Source of the DNA: Rathayibacter sp. VKM Ac-2879
GTDB lineage: Bacteria > Actinomycetota > Actinomycetes > Actinomycetales > Microbacteriaceae
Reading direction: 5' to 3'
Length of the DNA: 64,000 bases
Assembly (NCBI RefSeq): GCF_015351245.1
Contig: NZ_JADKSO010000006.1
Coordinates: forward strand, 21,148-85,147
The translations under genes were made by a program, and so were the position numbers. Positions 27,993 to 38,187 of this stretch are shown one piece after another. Under the pieces are notes generated by a model. The model was not told the DNA's origin. It made no database searches and worked only from the letters and a program-made list of their open reading frames with translations. Position 1 is the stretch's first letter. The number at the start of each line of letters is the position of its first letter.

Positions 27993-29585
27993 ATGAACAC
28001 GACCGGCACCGAGACGAACAGCACGACGGCGGGCGCCGTCCTCGAGACGCGTCCGAGGACTTACGAGGTCCGTACCTTCGGCTGCCAGATGAACGTGCAC
28101 GACTCCGAGCGCCTGAGCGGCTCGCTCGAGGCCGCTGGCTATATCCGGGCGGAGGGCGCCGAGGCCGACGTCGTCGTGATCAACACCTGTGCGGTACGCG
28201 AGAACGCCGACAACAAGCTCTACGGCAATCTGGGTCACCTCGCCTCGGTCAAGCGCCGACATGAGGGGATGCAGATCGCCGTCGGCGGCTGCCTCGCCCA
28301 AAAGGACAAGAACGTCATCCTCGACAAGGCCCCCTGGGTCGACGTCGTCTTCGGCACCCACAACATGGGCTCGCTGCCGAGCCTGCTCGAGCGCGCACGG
28401 CACAACGAGGAGGCTCAGCTCGAGATCCTCGAATCGCTCGACGTATTCCCGTCGACGCTGCCCACCAAGCGCGACTCCACCTACAGCGGCTGGGTCTCGA
28501 TCTCGGTGGGGTGCAACAACACCTGCACGTTCTGCATCGTCCCCTCGCTACGAGGCAGAGAGAAGGACCGGCGCCCAGGCGACATCCTCGCCGAGATCCA
28601 GGCCCTCGTCGACGACGGGGCGATCGAGGTCACCCTGCTCGGCCAGAACGTCAACTCGTACGGCGTCGAGTTCGGTGACCGCCAGGCCTTCTCGAAACTT
28701 CTCCGAGCCGCCGGCGCGATCGAGGGACTCGAGCGCATCCGGTTCACGAGCCCGCATCCGGCAGCCTTCACCGACGACGTCATCGACGCAATGGCCGAGA
28801 CTCCCGCTGTCATGCCCCAGCTGCACATGCCACTGCAGTCCGGCTCCGATCGCATCCTCCGCGCCATGCGCCGGTCCTACCGCTCCGACCGCTTCCTCGG
28901 CATCCTCGACAGGGTCCGCTCCCGCATCCCGCATGCCGCGATCAGCACCGACATCATCGTGGGCTTCCCCGGCGAGACCGAGGACGACTTCGCCGAGACG
29001 CTGCGCGTCGTCGAGGAGGCCCGTTTCGCCTCCGCCTTCACCTTCCAGTACTCGATCCGGCCCGGCACTCCCGCTGCGACCCTGCCCGACCAGATTCCCA
29101 AGGCCGTCGTCCAGGAGCGCTACGAGCGACTCATGGCGCTCCAAGACGCCATCAGCGAGCGCGAGAACCGCACCGTCGTCGGACGGCGGGTCGAGGTGCT
29201 CGTCGCGACCGGCGAGGGGCGTCGCGACGCCGAGACCCACCGTCTGAGCGGTCGCGCCGAAGACAGCCGGCTCGTTCACTTCGACGCCCCCGACGGTTCC
29301 GAGCAACCCCGCCCGGGCGACGTCGTGTCGGTCGTCGTCACCCGCGCCGCTCCCTTCTATCTCCTCGCCGACTCGACCGACGGAGCCCCCCTCCGCATTC
29401 GCCGCACGCGCGCGGGCGACGCGTGGGACCGAGCCCAGACGGAGTCGTGCGGAGTCCCGACGCCGCAAGGCGCATCGACGACCGGCACCCCCCGCGTCTC
29501 GCTGGGACTCCCGTCGCTCCGCATCGCCCCCTCGCCCGCCACGGTGACGACCCCGATCTACGACGCCACCGATGGCGAGCGCTAG
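27993..29585 (+). CDS. miaB: tRNA-2-methylthio-N6-dimethylallyladenosine synthase
   Basis: MiaB is a radical SAM enzyme that adds a methylthio group at tRNA position 37. Of 530 residues, the N-terminal MTTase domain holds [15 protein letters not shown] and [14 protein letters not shown]. The radical SAM cluster is CNNTCTFC (about 174-181), and a TRAM domain follows (about 385-455). After it comes a tail of about 65 residues rich in Pro, Thr and Arg that looks disordered. miaA, which makes its substrate, follows 15 nt later. Confidence 0.97.
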   Translation: MNTTGTETNSTTAGAVLETRPRTYEVRTFGCQMNVHDSERLSGSLEAAGYIRAEGAEADVVVINTCAVRENADNKLYGNLGHLASVKRRHEGMQIAVGGCLAQKDKNVILDKAPWVDVVFGTHNMGSLPSLLERARHNEEAQLEILESLDVFPSTLPTKRDSTYSGWVSISVGCNNTCTFCIVPSLRGREKDRRPGDILAEIQALVDDGAIEVTLLGQNVNSYGVEFGDRQAFSKLLRAAGAIEGLERIRFTSPHPAAFTDDVIDAMAETPAVMPQLHMPLQSGSDRILRAMRRSYRSDRFLGILDRVRSRIPHAAISTDIIVGFPGETEDDFAETLRVVEEARFASAFTFQYSIRPGTPAATLPDQIPKAVVQERYERLMALQDAISERENRTVVGRRVEVLVATGEGRRDAETHRLSGRAEDSRLVHFDAPDGSEQPRPGDVVSVVVTRAAPFYLLADSTDGAPLRIRRTRAGDAWDRAQTESCGVPTPQGASTTGTPRVSLGLPSLRIAPSPATVTTPIYDATDGER

Positions 29586-29600
29586 GCCGAGCGAGCGACG

Positions 29601-30566
29601 ATGGCGGTGAGCGCACCGCGGACGGTACGCACTCCCGAGCTGATCGCCGTGGTCGGCGCCACGGGAACCGGCAAATCGGAGCTCGCCCTCGCCCTCGCCG
29701 AGTCGATCGCCGCTGGCGGGGGAGCGGCCGAGGTGGTCAACGCCGACGCGATGCAGCTGTACCGCGGCATGGACATCGGCACCGCGAAGTTACGACCGGA
29801 CGAGAGGCGCGGCATCCCGCACCACCTCCTCGATGTGCTCGATGTCACCGAGGAGGCGTCGGTCGCGCGCTACCAGAGCGAGGCGAGGGGGGCGATCGAC
29901 GAAATCCTCTCGCGCGGAGCGACCCCTCTCCTCGTCGGCGGCTCCGGTCTCTACGTCTCGAGCGTCGTGTTCGAGTTCTCCTTCGCGGGCACCGACCCGG
30001 AGGTGCGACGTGCGCTCGAGGAGACGGCCGACCGTGAGGGGATCGGTGTCCTCGTCGAGCGACTCCGCGCCATCGACGCCGCCGTCGCCGAACGGATCGG
30101 CCCGCACAACGCCCGCCGGATCATCCGAGCGCTCGAGATCGCCGAGCTCACCGGCTCGCCGCACAGCGCGCTGATGTCCGATGAGCCCGTCGCATGGCGG
30201 CCGGCCACGATCCTCCTGGTGGAGGCGCCCCGCGAGGAGCTCGTGCCGCGCCTCGACCGGCGCGTCGAGAGGATGTGGGCGGCGGGGATGCTCGACGAGG
30301 TCGAACGCCTCGTGCCGCTCGGCCTCGAGCGAGGCGTCACCGCCGGGCGTGCCATCGGGTACGCGCAAGCGCTCGCCCAACGCTCGGGTGCGTCGACCGA
30401 GGAGGAGGCGGTAGCGGCCACTCAAGCGCTCACCCGCCGCTACGCACGCCGGCAGAACAGCTGGTTCCGTCGCTTCGGAACCGCTCACCGACTGCCCTAC
30501 GACGCCCCGGACCTGGTCGCGCGCGCGCGCACCGCGGCCCAGCTCGACGCCTCCCCCGCTCGCTAG
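29601..30566 (+). CDS. miaA: tRNA dimethylallyltransferase
   Basis: MiaA transfers the dimethylallyl group to A37 of tRNAs that read UNN codons, the step before MiaB. The 321-residue protein has the P-loop GATGTGKS (19-26), the [15 protein letters not shown] motif, GGSGLY and the C-terminal [13 protein letters not shown]. The ATG at 29601 gives a normal start. Its stop codon TAG is also the first half of the dapF -10 element. Confidence 0.97.
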   Translation: MAVSAPRTVRTPELIAVVGATGTGKSELALALAESIAAGGGAAEVVNADAMQLYRGMDIGTAKLRPDERRGIPHHLLDVLDVTEEASVARYQSEARGAIDEILSRGATPLLVGGSGLYVSSVVFEFSFAGTDPEVRRALEETADREGIGVLVERLRAIDAAVAERIGPHNARRIIRALEIAELTGSPHSALMSDEPVAWRPATILLVEAPREELVPRLDRRVERMWAAGMLDEVERLVPLGLERGVTAGRAIGYAQALAQRSGASTEEEAVAATQALTRRYARRQNSWFRRFGTAHRLPYDAPDLVARARTAAQLDASPAR

Positions 30567-30569
30567 GCT
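30564..30569 (+). promoter_or_regulatory. -10 element, leaderless start of dapF
   Basis: TAGGCT ends 7 nt before the ATG at 30577. Its first three bases are the miaA stop codon. Confidence 0.5.
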
Positions 30570-30576
30570 GTGCGCC

Positions 30577-31458
30577 ATGACGATCGAGCTGCACTTCACC
30601 AAGGGCCAGGGCACAGGCAACGACTTCGTGCTCTTCAGCGACCCGGACGGCGAAGTCGAGCTGTCGCCCGCACAGGTCGCGATGATCTGTGATCGTCACT
30701 TCGGAGTCGGTGCCGACGGCGTGATCCGCGCCGTCCGCTCCCGAGCACTGCCCGAGGGGGCTGCGGCACTCGCCGAGGAGGGCGAGGCGGAGTGGTTCAT
30801 GGACTACCGCAATGCCGACGGGTCGATCGCCGAGATGTGCGGAAACGGCATCCGCGTGTACGCGGCGTTCCTGCTCGCGGGCGGCCTCGCCTCCCTCGAG
30901 CCCGGCGATACGCTGCCGATCGGCACGCGAGCGGGAGTGCGCGACGTGACCCGCAGCGGCGCGGGCTTCCAGGTCGACCTCGGCCGCTGGGAGCTAGCCG
31001 GAGGCGAGCCGCTCGTGCGCGCGAAGGAGCTCAAGATCGCCCGGCCCGGCCTCGGCATCGACCTGGGCAACCCCCATGTCGTCGTAGCGCTCAGCAACGA
31101 CGAGGAGCTCGACTCTGCCGACCTCGCCTACATCCCTCACCTCGAGCCGGAGCCGGCGGACGGAGCCAACGTCGAGTTCGTCGTCCCCGGGGAACCGCTC
31201 ATCCACGACGGCGTCGGTCGCATCCGGATGCGGGTGCACGAGCGTGGCAGCGGCGAGACCCTCAGCTGTGGAACGGGCGCTGCGGCCGCAGCACTCGCCG
31301 TGCGCTACTGGGCGGGCGCGCGTGCACCGCAGTCGTGGCGTGTCGAGGTCGCGGGGGGCACGCTCGGCGTGAACATGTTCGCGACGGAGGAGGGCGAGCA
31401 CGTCGGCCTCTCCGGGCCGGCCGATCTCGTCTTCACCGGCACGATCCGCCTCGACTGA
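30577..31458 (+). CDS. dapF: diaminopimelate epimerase
   Basis: DapF converts LL- to meso-diaminopimelate, used for peptidoglycan and lysine. The 293-residue protein has the two catalytic cysteines in their motifs, C88 in EMCGNG and C231 in LSCGTGA, and the N-terminal [12 protein letters not shown]. It is the third dap gene of the window, and the three lie in separate transcription units. It is convergent with the methyltransferase gene ending at 31505. Confidence 0.97.
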   Translation: MTIELHFTKGQGTGNDFVLFSDPDGEVELSPAQVAMICDRHFGVGADGVIRAVRSRALPEGAAALAEEGEAEWFMDYRNADGSIAEMCGNGIRVYAAFLLAGGLASLEPGDTLPIGTRAGVRDVTRSGAGFQVDLGRWELAGGEPLVRAKELKIARPGLGIDLGNPHVVVALSNDEELDSADLAYIPHLEPEPADGANVEFVVPGEPLIHDGVGRIRMRVHERGSGETLSCGTGAAAAALAVRYWAGARAPQSWRVEVAGGTLGVNMFATEEGEHVGLSGPADLVFTGTIRLD

Positions 31459-31504
31459 AGGGGCTCGCCGAAGCGGCACGGGTTGAGGGCCGCCAGCGCG
31501 CGGA

Positions 31505-32116
31505 TCAGCCGAGCCGTGTCGTCCTCAGCACCCGGAAGCCCTTGGCTGAGGAGTCGCGCTCGACGTCCAGGCGGGCGGCGAACGCCTCCGAGAGCCAGGC
31601 CTGCAGCGAGTCGGAGCCGAGATTGCGCTGGACGACAAGCCAGCCGTCCGCGCCCGGCTCGAGGCGGGGAAGCCACTGCTCGAGCAGAGCGTGCAGCTCC
31701 GCCTTGCCAATGCGGATCGGCGGGTTCGTCCAGATGGTGCCGAACCGCAGCTCGGCGGGAACATCTTCGGGGAGCACGGCGTTGACGTTGTGGATGCCGA
31801 GTTCTTCGCAATTGCGCTGGACGAGTTCGAGCGCGCGCTGATTGACGTCGACCGCCCAGACCCGGGCGTCGGGAGCGTCGAGAGCGAGCGCGAGGGCGAT
31901 CGGCCCCCAGCCGCACCCCAGATCGAGCAGGTCCCCCTCCGGGGGAGGAGCAGGCACCGCGTCCAACAGGACGCGCGTCCCGAGATCGACGTGGCCGGGG
32001 CTGAATACTCCGCCCGATGTCGTGACCTCCAGGTCACGGCCGGCGAGCCTGATCGGGATCCTGCGGGGTCGGAGTTCGCCGTCGGGAGTACTCGTGAAGT
32101 AGTGCTCGGCGGCCAT
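31505..32116 (-). CDS. class I SAM-dependent methyltransferase (RsmC/RlmG-like)
   Basis: The 203-residue protein has SAM motif I LLDLGCGWGPIALALA and the post-motif TNPPIRIG (NPPxxxG), typical of small N2-guanine RNA methyltransferases related to RsmC. It carries only the catalytic domain, so the exact target (16S rRNA or another) is uncertain. The start at 32116 is chosen because TAGGTT on the minus strand ends 8 nt upstream. It is divergent from hflX with 43 nt between starts. Confidence 0.9.
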   Translation of the reverse strand: MAAEHYFTSTPDGELRPRRIPIRLAGRDLEVTTSGGVFSPGHVDLGTRVLLDAVPAPPPEGDLLDLGCGWGPIALALALDAPDARVWAVDVNQRALELVQRNCEELGIHNVNAVLPEDVPAELRFGTIWTNPPIRIGKAELHALLEQWLPRLEPGADGWLVVQRNLGSDSLQAWLSEAFAARLDVERDSSAKGFRVLRTTRLG

Positions 32117-32124
32117 GAGAAGTG

Positions 32125-32130
32125 AACCTA
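32125..32130 (-). promoter_or_regulatory. -10 element, leaderless start of the methyltransferase gene
   Basis: On the minus strand TAGGTT ends 8 nt before the ATG at 32116. Confidence 0.45.
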
Positions 32131-32146
32131 TCAACAGCTGAGGAGT

Positions 32147-32152
32147 TAGTGT
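32147..32152 (+). promoter_or_regulatory. -10 element, leaderless start of hflX
   Basis: TAGTGT ends 7 nt before the ATG at 32160. Confidence 0.5.
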
Positions 32153-32159
32153 TATCCGG

Positions 32160-33698
32160 ATGACGGAAGACCTGAACGAGACCGACACGACCGAGGCCGT
32201 GGACGTGGTCTCGAGGGTCCTGGCCAACGCGCAGTCGCGTTCGGCCGGGTACTCACGCTTCGTCGCGGGCGGAGCGCAGGCGCTGCAGAGCGCCGGACAC
32301 GACGGCGACGGCGCCGACGGAGACCAGTTCGACCGTGAGGACCGACAGGCGCTGCGTCGGGTCGCCGGTCTCTCGACCGAACTCGAGGACGTCACGGAGG
32401 TCGAGTACCGCCAACTTCGCCTCGAGAACGTCGTGCTGATCGGCATCTATGCGCAAAACTCCCTCGACGACGCCGAGAACTCGCTCCGCGAGCTCGCCGC
32501 CCTGGCCGAGACCGCGGGCGCGACCGTCCTCGACGGGCTGCTCCAGCGACGCCCCCACCCCGATCCGAGCACATACCTCGGCAAGGGCAAGGCGCAGGAA
32601 CTCGCGGCCCTCGTCGCGGCCCTCGGCGCCGACACGGTCATCGCCGACACCGAACTCGCACCCAGTCAGCGGCGTGCGCTCGAGGACGTCGTGAAGGTGA
32701 AGGTGATCGACCGCACCGCGGTGATCCTCGACATCTTCAGCCAGCACGCCAAGAGCCGCGAGGGCAAGGCGCAGGTCGAACTCGCGCAGCTCGAATACCT
32801 CCTGCCGAGGCTCCGCGGATGGGGCGAGTCGATGTCGCGGCAGGCCGGAGGCCAGGTAGGCGCGGGAGCGGGAATGGGCTCGCGCGGGCCGGGTGAGACC
32901 AAGATCGAGCTCGACCGGCGCCGCATCCACACGCGGATGGCGCGCCTCCGCAAGCAGATCACGGCCATGAAGCCGGCCCGGGAGGCGAAGCGCGCCAACC
33001 GCAAGCGCCATGCGGTCCCCTCCGTCGCGATCGCCGGCTACACGAACGCCGGAAAATCGAGCCTCCTCAATCGGATGACACACGCGGGTGTGCTTGTCGA
33101 GAACGCCCTGTTCGCGACGCTGGACGCGACCGTGCGCAAATCGCAGACGAGCGACGGCCGCCTCTACACGCTCGCCGACACCGTCGGCTTCGTGAGGGCG
33201 CTTCCGCACCAGCTCGTGGAGGCGTTCCGATCGACGCTCGAGGAGGTCGCCGACTCGGACGTCATCGTCCACGTCGTCGATGCCTCCCACCCGGATCCGG
33301 CGGGTCAGATGGCGACGGTCCACGACGTCATCGGCGAGGTCGGCGCGCGCGGCATCCCCGAGATCATCGCGTTCAACAAGGCCGACCTGGTCGACGAGGG
33401 CACGCGGCTCGTGCTGCGCGGTCTCGCTCCGGACGCGGTGTTCGTCTCGGCGCGCAGCGGCGAGGGGATCGACGAGCTCCAAGCGAGGATCGCCGAGATC
33501 CTGCCCGAGCCCGACATCGAGATCGAACTGCTGGTTCCCTACGACCGCGGCGATGTGGTCTCGCAGCTGCACCGGAGCGGTCGGATCCTCTCTACGCAGT
33601 ACGTCGAGGGCGGAACGCGGGTGACGGCCCTCGTGCATGCCGACCTCGCAGGCGCTCTCGCGGAGTTCGCCGCACCGGCCGCGGCGCTGGACGCCTAG
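32160..33698 (+). CDS. hflX: GTPase HflX
   Basis: HflX is a ribosome-associated GTPase that splits stalled 70S ribosomes under stress. The 512-residue protein has the HflX N-terminal domain (about 100-260, with RRPHPDPSTYLGKGKAQEL and the Gly-rich loop GGQVGAGAGMGSRGPGETKIE). The GTPase domain has G1 GYTNAGKSS, G3 DTVGF and G4 NKAD. It has an actinobacterial N-terminal extension of about 80 acidic residues. It has a leaderless -10 and its own terminator. Confidence 0.97.
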   Translation: MTEDLNETDTTEAVDVVSRVLANAQSRSAGYSRFVAGGAQALQSAGHDGDGADGDQFDREDRQALRRVAGLSTELEDVTEVEYRQLRLENVVLIGIYAQNSLDDAENSLRELAALAETAGATVLDGLLQRRPHPDPSTYLGKGKAQELAALVAALGADTVIADTELAPSQRRALEDVVKVKVIDRTAVILDIFSQHAKSREGKAQVELAQLEYLLPRLRGWGESMSRQAGGQVGAGAGMGSRGPGETKIELDRRRIHTRMARLRKQITAMKPAREAKRANRKRHAVPSVAIAGYTNAGKSSLLNRMTHAGVLVENALFATLDATVRKSQTSDGRLYTLADTVGFVRALPHQLVEAFRSTLEEVADSDVIVHVVDASHPDPAGQMATVHDVIGEVGARGIPEIIAFNKADLVDEGTRLVLRGLAPDAVFVSARSGEGIDELQARIAEILPEPDIEIELLVPYDRGDVVSQLHRSGRILSTQYVEGGTRVTALVHADLAGALAEFAAPAAALDA

Positions 33699-33707
33699 CA
33701 CACGCGG

Positions 33708-33735
33708 TGCGCGGCTCCCGATCGGGGGTCGCGCA
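33708..33735 (+). terminator. hflX terminator
   Basis: An imperfect GC-rich hairpin (TGCGCGGCTCCC pairing with GGGGGTCGCGCA, two mismatches) lies 9 nt after the hflX stop. Confidence 0.6.
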
Positions 33736-33760
33736 TCGCCGGCCCTCCACCCGTAGGGTG

Positions 33761-33796
33761 TCATCCGGCGTCATCTGAGTACATCTCGCGTCACAC
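33761..33796 (+). promoter_or_regulatory. four 10-bp-phased repeats upstream of metF
   Basis: TCATC, TCATC, ACATC and TCACA begin at 33761, 33771, 33781 and 33791, exactly one helical turn apart. They end just before the -35 hexamer of the metF promoter, the place of an activator binding site. Confidence 0.5.
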
Positions 33797-33799
33797 GGA

Positions 33800-33828
33800 T
33801 CGACGGTGTCGGAAGTCGTTCCTACTGT
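33800..33828 (+). promoter_or_regulatory. candidate metF-metE promoter
   Basis: TCGACG (33800-33805), a 17-bp spacer and TACTGT (33823-33828). A GGGGCGG/CCGCCCC hairpin (about 33856-33872) lies in the leader before the GGAGGG ribosome binding site. Confidence 0.45.
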
Positions 33829-33897
33829 GGTCGGCGAGGCGTCGTGCGGCGCCCGGGGCGGCATCCGCCCCGTTCGAGAACCGACGGAGGGACAGCC

Positions 33898-34914
33898 GTG
33901 TCGACGCCAGCCCCCGATTCCGCCGCGGAGCCCGACTGTCGTCGCGTCCCTTTCTCGTTCGAGGTCTACCCGCCGCGCACGCCCGCCGGAACAGCGGCCC
34001 TGCTGCACACGGTCGATCAGCTCGCGGCAGCTGGCCCCTCGTTCATCTCCGTGACCTACGGCGCGGGCGGCTCCTCGCGTAGCGCCTCCCTCGAGATTTT
34101 GCGGTATCTGCAAGAGCACACCGGAACGGACGCGCTCGCGCACCTCACCTGCGTCGGCTCGAGCCACGCTGAGGCGAGCCGGCTCGTCCACGAGTTCCTC
34201 GAGGCGGGAGTGACGCGCTTCCTCGCGCTCCGGGGCGACGCGCCGGAGGGAGTCGCCGAGGGGGAGCCCTTCCTGGGCGAGCTGGGCAGCGCCGCCGAGC
34301 TCGTGCAGCTCATCCATCGCGTGCAGGCCGAACGTCAGCCTTACAGCGCGGTGCCCGTGCCGGGGGCCGAGCACGCCGAGCGGGTGGACGTCGCCGCTCG
34401 CCCTCGCGCCCAGGTCGCCGTCGCGGCCTTCCCCAACGGCCACCCGCGCTCACGCTCCACCACGCAGGACATCGACACGCTCCTCGCCAAGGAGGCGGCC
34501 GGTGCCGCCTTCGCGATCACGCAGCTCTTCTTCCACGCCGCCGACTACCTGCGCTTCGTCGAGCGGGCGCGCGCCGCCGGGGTCCGGATGCCCATCATCC
34601 CGGGCATCATGCCGGTGACCAGCCCGGCACGGCTCCGTCGAATGCTCGAGCTGAGCGGCGAGGACCTGCCGGCCGAGTTGGCGATAGCCCTCGACATCGA
34701 GCCGGACGACGAGGCCCGCGAGCGGATCGGCATCGACCACGCCTCCGAGCTCGTGCGCACGCTCGTTGCAGGCGGGGCGCCCGCCGTCCACCTGTACGCC
34801 TTCAACCGCCACGAGGCGGTCCTGGCCGTGCTGGAGGCGAGCGGGCTCGTTCCCGCCGCTCCCGCCCTCACGACTCCCGCATCCACCACCCCTATCTCGG
34901 AGAGAACCGTATGA
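33898..34914 (+). CDS. metF: methylenetetrahydrofolate reductase
   Basis: MetF reduces methylene- to methyl-tetrahydrofolate with FAD, making the methyl donor for MetE. The 338-residue protein has the family motifs FSFEVYPPRT near the N-terminus, FISVTYGAGGSS, HLTCVGSS, FLALRGD and AFAITQLFFHAADY. GTG 33898 follows GGAGGGACA. The last codons overlap metE by ATGA, so the two proteins are made together. Confidence 0.96.
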   Translation: MSTPAPDSAAEPDCRRVPFSFEVYPPRTPAGTAALLHTVDQLAAAGPSFISVTYGAGGSSRSASLEILRYLQEHTGTDALAHLTCVGSSHAEASRLVHEFLEAGVTRFLALRGDAPEGVAEGEPFLGELGSAAELVQLIHRVQAERQPYSAVPVPGAEHAERVDVAARPRAQVAVAAFPNGHPRSRSTTQDIDTLLAKEAAGAAFAITQLFFHAADYLRFVERARAAGVRMPIIPGIMPVTSPARLRRMLELSGEDLPAELAIALDIEPDDEARERIGIDHASELVRTLVAGGAPAVHLYAFNRHEAVLAVLEASGLVPAAPALTTPASTTPISERTV

Positions 34915-37244
34915 GCACCACTGCACCCGCTTTCCCCACCGGAACCGTTCTCGGCTATCCGCGCATCGGGCGTCGACGCGAGCTCAAGAAGGCCGTGGAG
35001 GCCTTCTGGGCGGGGACGATCGACGCCGAGCAGCTCGAGGCGACCGCGGCCGAGCTGCGGGCCGTCACCCGTGAGCGCCTCCTCGGGCTCGGTCTCGGCC
35101 GCAGCGACTCGTCGATTCCCGAGGCACACTCGTTCTACGATCAGGTGCTCGACACGACCCTCGCGGTCGGTGCCGTGCCCGAGCGTTTCGCCGATCTCGT
35201 CGTCGACGGCTCGCTCGATCTCGCGGGTGCCTTCACACTCGCTCGCGGCGACGGCGAGCGTGCACCGCTCGAGATGACGAAGTGGTTCGATTCCAACTAC
35301 CACTACCTCGTGCCCGAGATCGGGCCCGAGACGGTGTTTTCGCTTGCAGACACCCGTCGCGTGCGAGAGGTCGAAGAGGCGCGTGCCGCCGGTTTCACGA
35401 CGAGGCCCGTCCTGGTCGGCCCGGTCACCTACCTCCTCCTCGCGAAGCCGAGCGAGGTCGCCCCCGCGGGCTTCCAGCCGCTCTCGCGTCTCGCCGAGCT
35501 GCTCCCGGTCTACGTGAAGCTCCTCGCTCGCTTGCGCGAGGCCGGTGCCGACTGGGTGCAGCTCGACGAGCCGGCCCTCGTCTCGGAGTCGCTCGGTGTC
35601 GCACGCGAACGCATCCTGGAGGCGACGGCTGAGGCGTACGGAGTCCTGGGCTCGGCGGCCGCGCGCCCCGCGATCTTCGTCGCGGCGCCCTACGGCGACC
35701 TCGGCGATGCCCTCCCTGTGCTCGCCGCCACGGAGGTGGACGCGATCGGCGTCGACCTCGTCAAGGGCGCGGCGCCCGCCGACACCGACGGCCTCGACGG
35801 CACCGTGCTGGTGGCGGGGGTCATCGACGGCCACAACGTGTGGCGCGGAGATCTCTCGGCAGCTCTGGCCAAGGCGGAGGCGCTGCGCGAGCGCGGGGTG
35901 AACGTCGCGGTCTCGACCTCGACCTCGCTCTTCCATGTGCCGCACGACGTCGCGGACGAGCCCGAGCTCGACCCGCGCCTCGCCTCATGGCTCGCCTTCG
36001 CCGACCAGAAGGTGGAGCAGATCTCGGTGGTCGCACGCGGCCTCGACGAGGGTCGTGAGGTGGTCGAAGCGGAGCTCCGCGCGGCCGAGGAGGCGCTCGC
36101 CGACCGCCGCTCGGCACCCGGCGTGCGCGACGGAGCAGTCCGTCAGCGCACCGCGGCGCTGCGTCCCGAGGACTACCGTCGCGCGCCGGCCGAGGAGCGG
36201 CTCGCCGCTCAGGAGGCGGCCCTCGGCCTGCCCCTGCTGCCCACGACGACGATCGGCTCCTTCCCGCAGACCCGCGAGATCCGCGCCGCGCGCGCCGGCG
36301 TCGCCCGCGGCGAGCTCACCGCCGAGCAGTACGACGATCGCATGCGCGCCGAGATCGAGCGCGTCGTGCGCCTCCAGGAGGAGATCGGGCTCGACGTGCT
36401 CGTGCACGGCGAGCCCGAGCGCAACGACATGGTGCAGTACTTCGCCGAGAACCTCGACGGCTTCGCGGTGACCCGGAACGGCTGGGTGCAGTCGTACGGC
36501 AGCCGCTGCACCCGGCCGTCGCTGCTGTGGGGTGACGTCTCGCGCCCGGCGCCGATCACGGTGGAGTGGTCGCGCTATACCCAGTCGCTCACCGAGAGGC
36601 CCGTCAAGGGGATGCTCACCGGGCCGGTGACGATCCTCGCGTGGTCGTTCGTGCGCGACGACCAGCCGCTCGCCGAGACCGCGGAGCAGGTGGCGTTGAG
36701 CCTGCGGGACGAGATCGCCGATCTCGAGCGCGCCGGCATCCGCCTCGTTCAGGTCGACGAGCCGGCGCTACGAGAGCTGTTGCCGCTCGAGACTGCCGCG
36801 CAGCCCGCCTACCTCGAGTGGTCGGTCGGCTCGTTCCGGCTCGCGACGGCGGGCGCCGCGACCGCGACGCAGGTGCACACCCACCTCTGTTACTCCGAGT
36901 TCGGGGTGGTCATCGACGCGATCGATCAGCTCGACGCCGATGTGACGAGCATCGAGGCGGCGCGCTCGCGGATGGATGTCGTGCACGACATCGAACGTTC
37001 CGGCTTCTCGCGCGGCATCGGTCCGGGCGTCTACGACATCCACTCGCCGCGCGTGCCCAGCGAGGAGGAGGTCGCCGAGCTCATCGCGACCGCGCTCGAG
37101 CGCATCCCCGCCCGCCAGCTCTGGATCAACCCCGACTGCGGCCTGAAGACCCGCGGGTACGAGGAGACGGTCGCGTCGCTGCGTTCGATGGTCGCCGCCA
37201 CCGAGGCGGCCCGCTCGGCGCTCGAGGAGCCCGCGCGCGTCTGA
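34911..37244 (+). CDS. metE: cobalamin-independent methionine synthase
   Basis: MetE transfers the methyl group from methyl-tetrahydrofolate polyglutamate to homocysteine. The 777-residue protein has two barrel domains. The N-terminal one begins LGYPRIGRRRELKKAVE, and the C-terminal one has TTTIGSFPQTREIR and the zinc ligands His and Cys in THLCYSEFG and Cys in NPDCGLKTRG. Coupling to metF makes a simple methionine operon. A strong terminator follows. I see no cobalamin or SAM riboswitch in front of the operon. Confidence 0.97.
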   Translation: MSTTAPAFPTGTVLGYPRIGRRRELKKAVEAFWAGTIDAEQLEATAAELRAVTRERLLGLGLGRSDSSIPEAHSFYDQVLDTTLAVGAVPERFADLVVDGSLDLAGAFTLARGDGERAPLEMTKWFDSNYHYLVPEIGPETVFSLADTRRVREVEEARAAGFTTRPVLVGPVTYLLLAKPSEVAPAGFQPLSRLAELLPVYVKLLARLREAGADWVQLDEPALVSESLGVARERILEATAEAYGVLGSAAARPAIFVAAPYGDLGDALPVLAATEVDAIGVDLVKGAAPADTDGLDGTVLVAGVIDGHNVWRGDLSAALAKAEALRERGVNVAVSTSTSLFHVPHDVADEPELDPRLASWLAFADQKVEQISVVARGLDEGREVVEAELRAAEEALADRRSAPGVRDGAVRQRTAALRPEDYRRAPAEERLAAQEAALGLPLLPTTTIGSFPQTREIRAARAGVARGELTAEQYDDRMRAEIERVVRLQEEIGLDVLVHGEPERNDMVQYFAENLDGFAVTRNGWVQSYGSRCTRPSLLWGDVSRPAPITVEWSRYTQSLTERPVKGMLTGPVTILAWSFVRDDQPLAETAEQVALSLRDEIADLERAGIRLVQVDEPALRELLPLETAAQPAYLEWSVGSFRLATAGAATATQVHTHLCYSEFGVVIDAIDQLDADVTSIEAARSRMDVVHDIERSGFSRGIGPGVYDIHSPRVPSEEEVAELIATALERIPARQLWINPDCGLKTRGYEETVASLRSMVAATEAARSALEEPARV

Positions 37245-37250
37245 CGCGAT

Positions 37251-37286
37251 GATGGGGGCGGACGGTCGACGCCGGCCGCCCCCATC
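37251..37286. terminator. bidirectional terminator between metE and lexA
   Basis: GATGGGGGCGG (37251-37261) and CCGCCCCCATC (37276-37286) form a perfect 11-bp stem 6 nt after the metE stop and 27 nt after the convergent lexA stop. Confidence 0.85.
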
Positions 37287-37313
37287 TGCGTTCATGACAG
37301 GCGTCTCGACGCG

Positions 37314-38060
37314 TTAGACGGAGCGCAGCACCGCGACGATCTTGCCGAGCACCTCGGCCTCGTCGCCCAAGATCGGTTCGAAGTTGGAGTTGCGCGGCAG
37401 GAGCCAGGTGTGGCCGTCGCGTTGGCGGAACACCTTCACCGTCGCCTCGCCGTCGAGCATCGCCGCGACGATCTCGCCGTTTTCGGCGGTGCGCTGTGCT
37501 CGGACGACGACCCAGTCTCCATCGCAGATCGCCGCGTCGATCATCGACTCTCCGACGACCTTGAGCATGAACAGCTCGCCCTTGCCGACGAGCTGACGGG
37601 GGAGGGGGAACACCTCGTCGACCTGCTGGTCTGCCGTGATGGGCACGCCCGCGGCGATGCGGCCGACGAGCGGCACCATCGCGGCATCGGCGACCGTGGC
37701 GGTCGACTCGAAAGAGCCGTCGTCCTCGGTCGAGCTCGGCACGTCGATGAGGATCTCGAGCGCGCGCGGCCGGTTGGGGTCGCGACGGAGGTAGCCGCTG
37801 AGCTCGAGCTGGTTGAGCTGGTGGGTCACGCTCGAGAGCGAGGCGAGCCCGACGGCGTCACCGATCTCGCGCATGCTCGGCGGATAACCGCGGCTCGCGA
37901 CGGAGCGTTGGATGGCGTCGAGGATGGCGAGCTGCTTGGCGCTCAGGTTCTTGCGACGTCGGCCCGCGGTCGCCTTCGTGCCCGCTTTCGCCGCTCGGCT
38001 CCCCGATGCTGCGGGAGACGGTGCCGCCGGCGTCGTCTCGGGCGTCTGCGCGTCGCTCAC
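37314..38060 (-). CDS. lexA: SOS repressor LexA
   Basis: LexA represses SOS genes until RecA filaments stimulate its self-cleavage. The 248-residue protein has an Ala/Thr-rich N-terminal extension (1-37), the winged helix-turn-helix ([31 protein letters not shown]), the cleavage site A137-G138 in RIAAGVP, and the catalytic pair S172 (VGESMID) and K209 (ATVKVF). GTG 38060 follows AGAGAGGGA. An in-frame ATG at 38114 lacks a site. It is divergent from the LysM protein, with SOS-like boxes between. Confidence 0.97.
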   Translation of the reverse strand: MSDAQTPETTPAAPSPAASGSRAAKAGTKATAGRRRKNLSAKQLAILDAIQRSVASRGYPPSMREIGDAVGLASLSSVTHQLNQLELSGYLRRDPNRPRALEILIDVPSSTEDDGSFESTATVADAAMVPLVGRIAAGVPITADQQVDEVFPLPRQLVGKGELFMLKVVGESMIDAAICDGDWVVVRAQRTAENGEIVAAMLDGEATVKVFRQRDGHTWLLPRNSNFEPILGDEAEVLGKIVAVLRSV

Positions 38061-38187
38061 GATGATCCCTCTCTCGGCGCGCACTCCGCGTGCGCACCAG
38101 CCCGGCAGGCGCACCGACGTCGAATGTCGGTGGTCGCTGCTCTACTACTCCTGGGCACTCGAAACTGTATCCGGTGGAGCGGCCCGT

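Noticed and set aside
33736-33897. SAM or cobalamin riboswitch in front of metF-metE
   Set aside because: The leader is under 70 nt after the predicted start of transcription and lacks any of the conserved cores.
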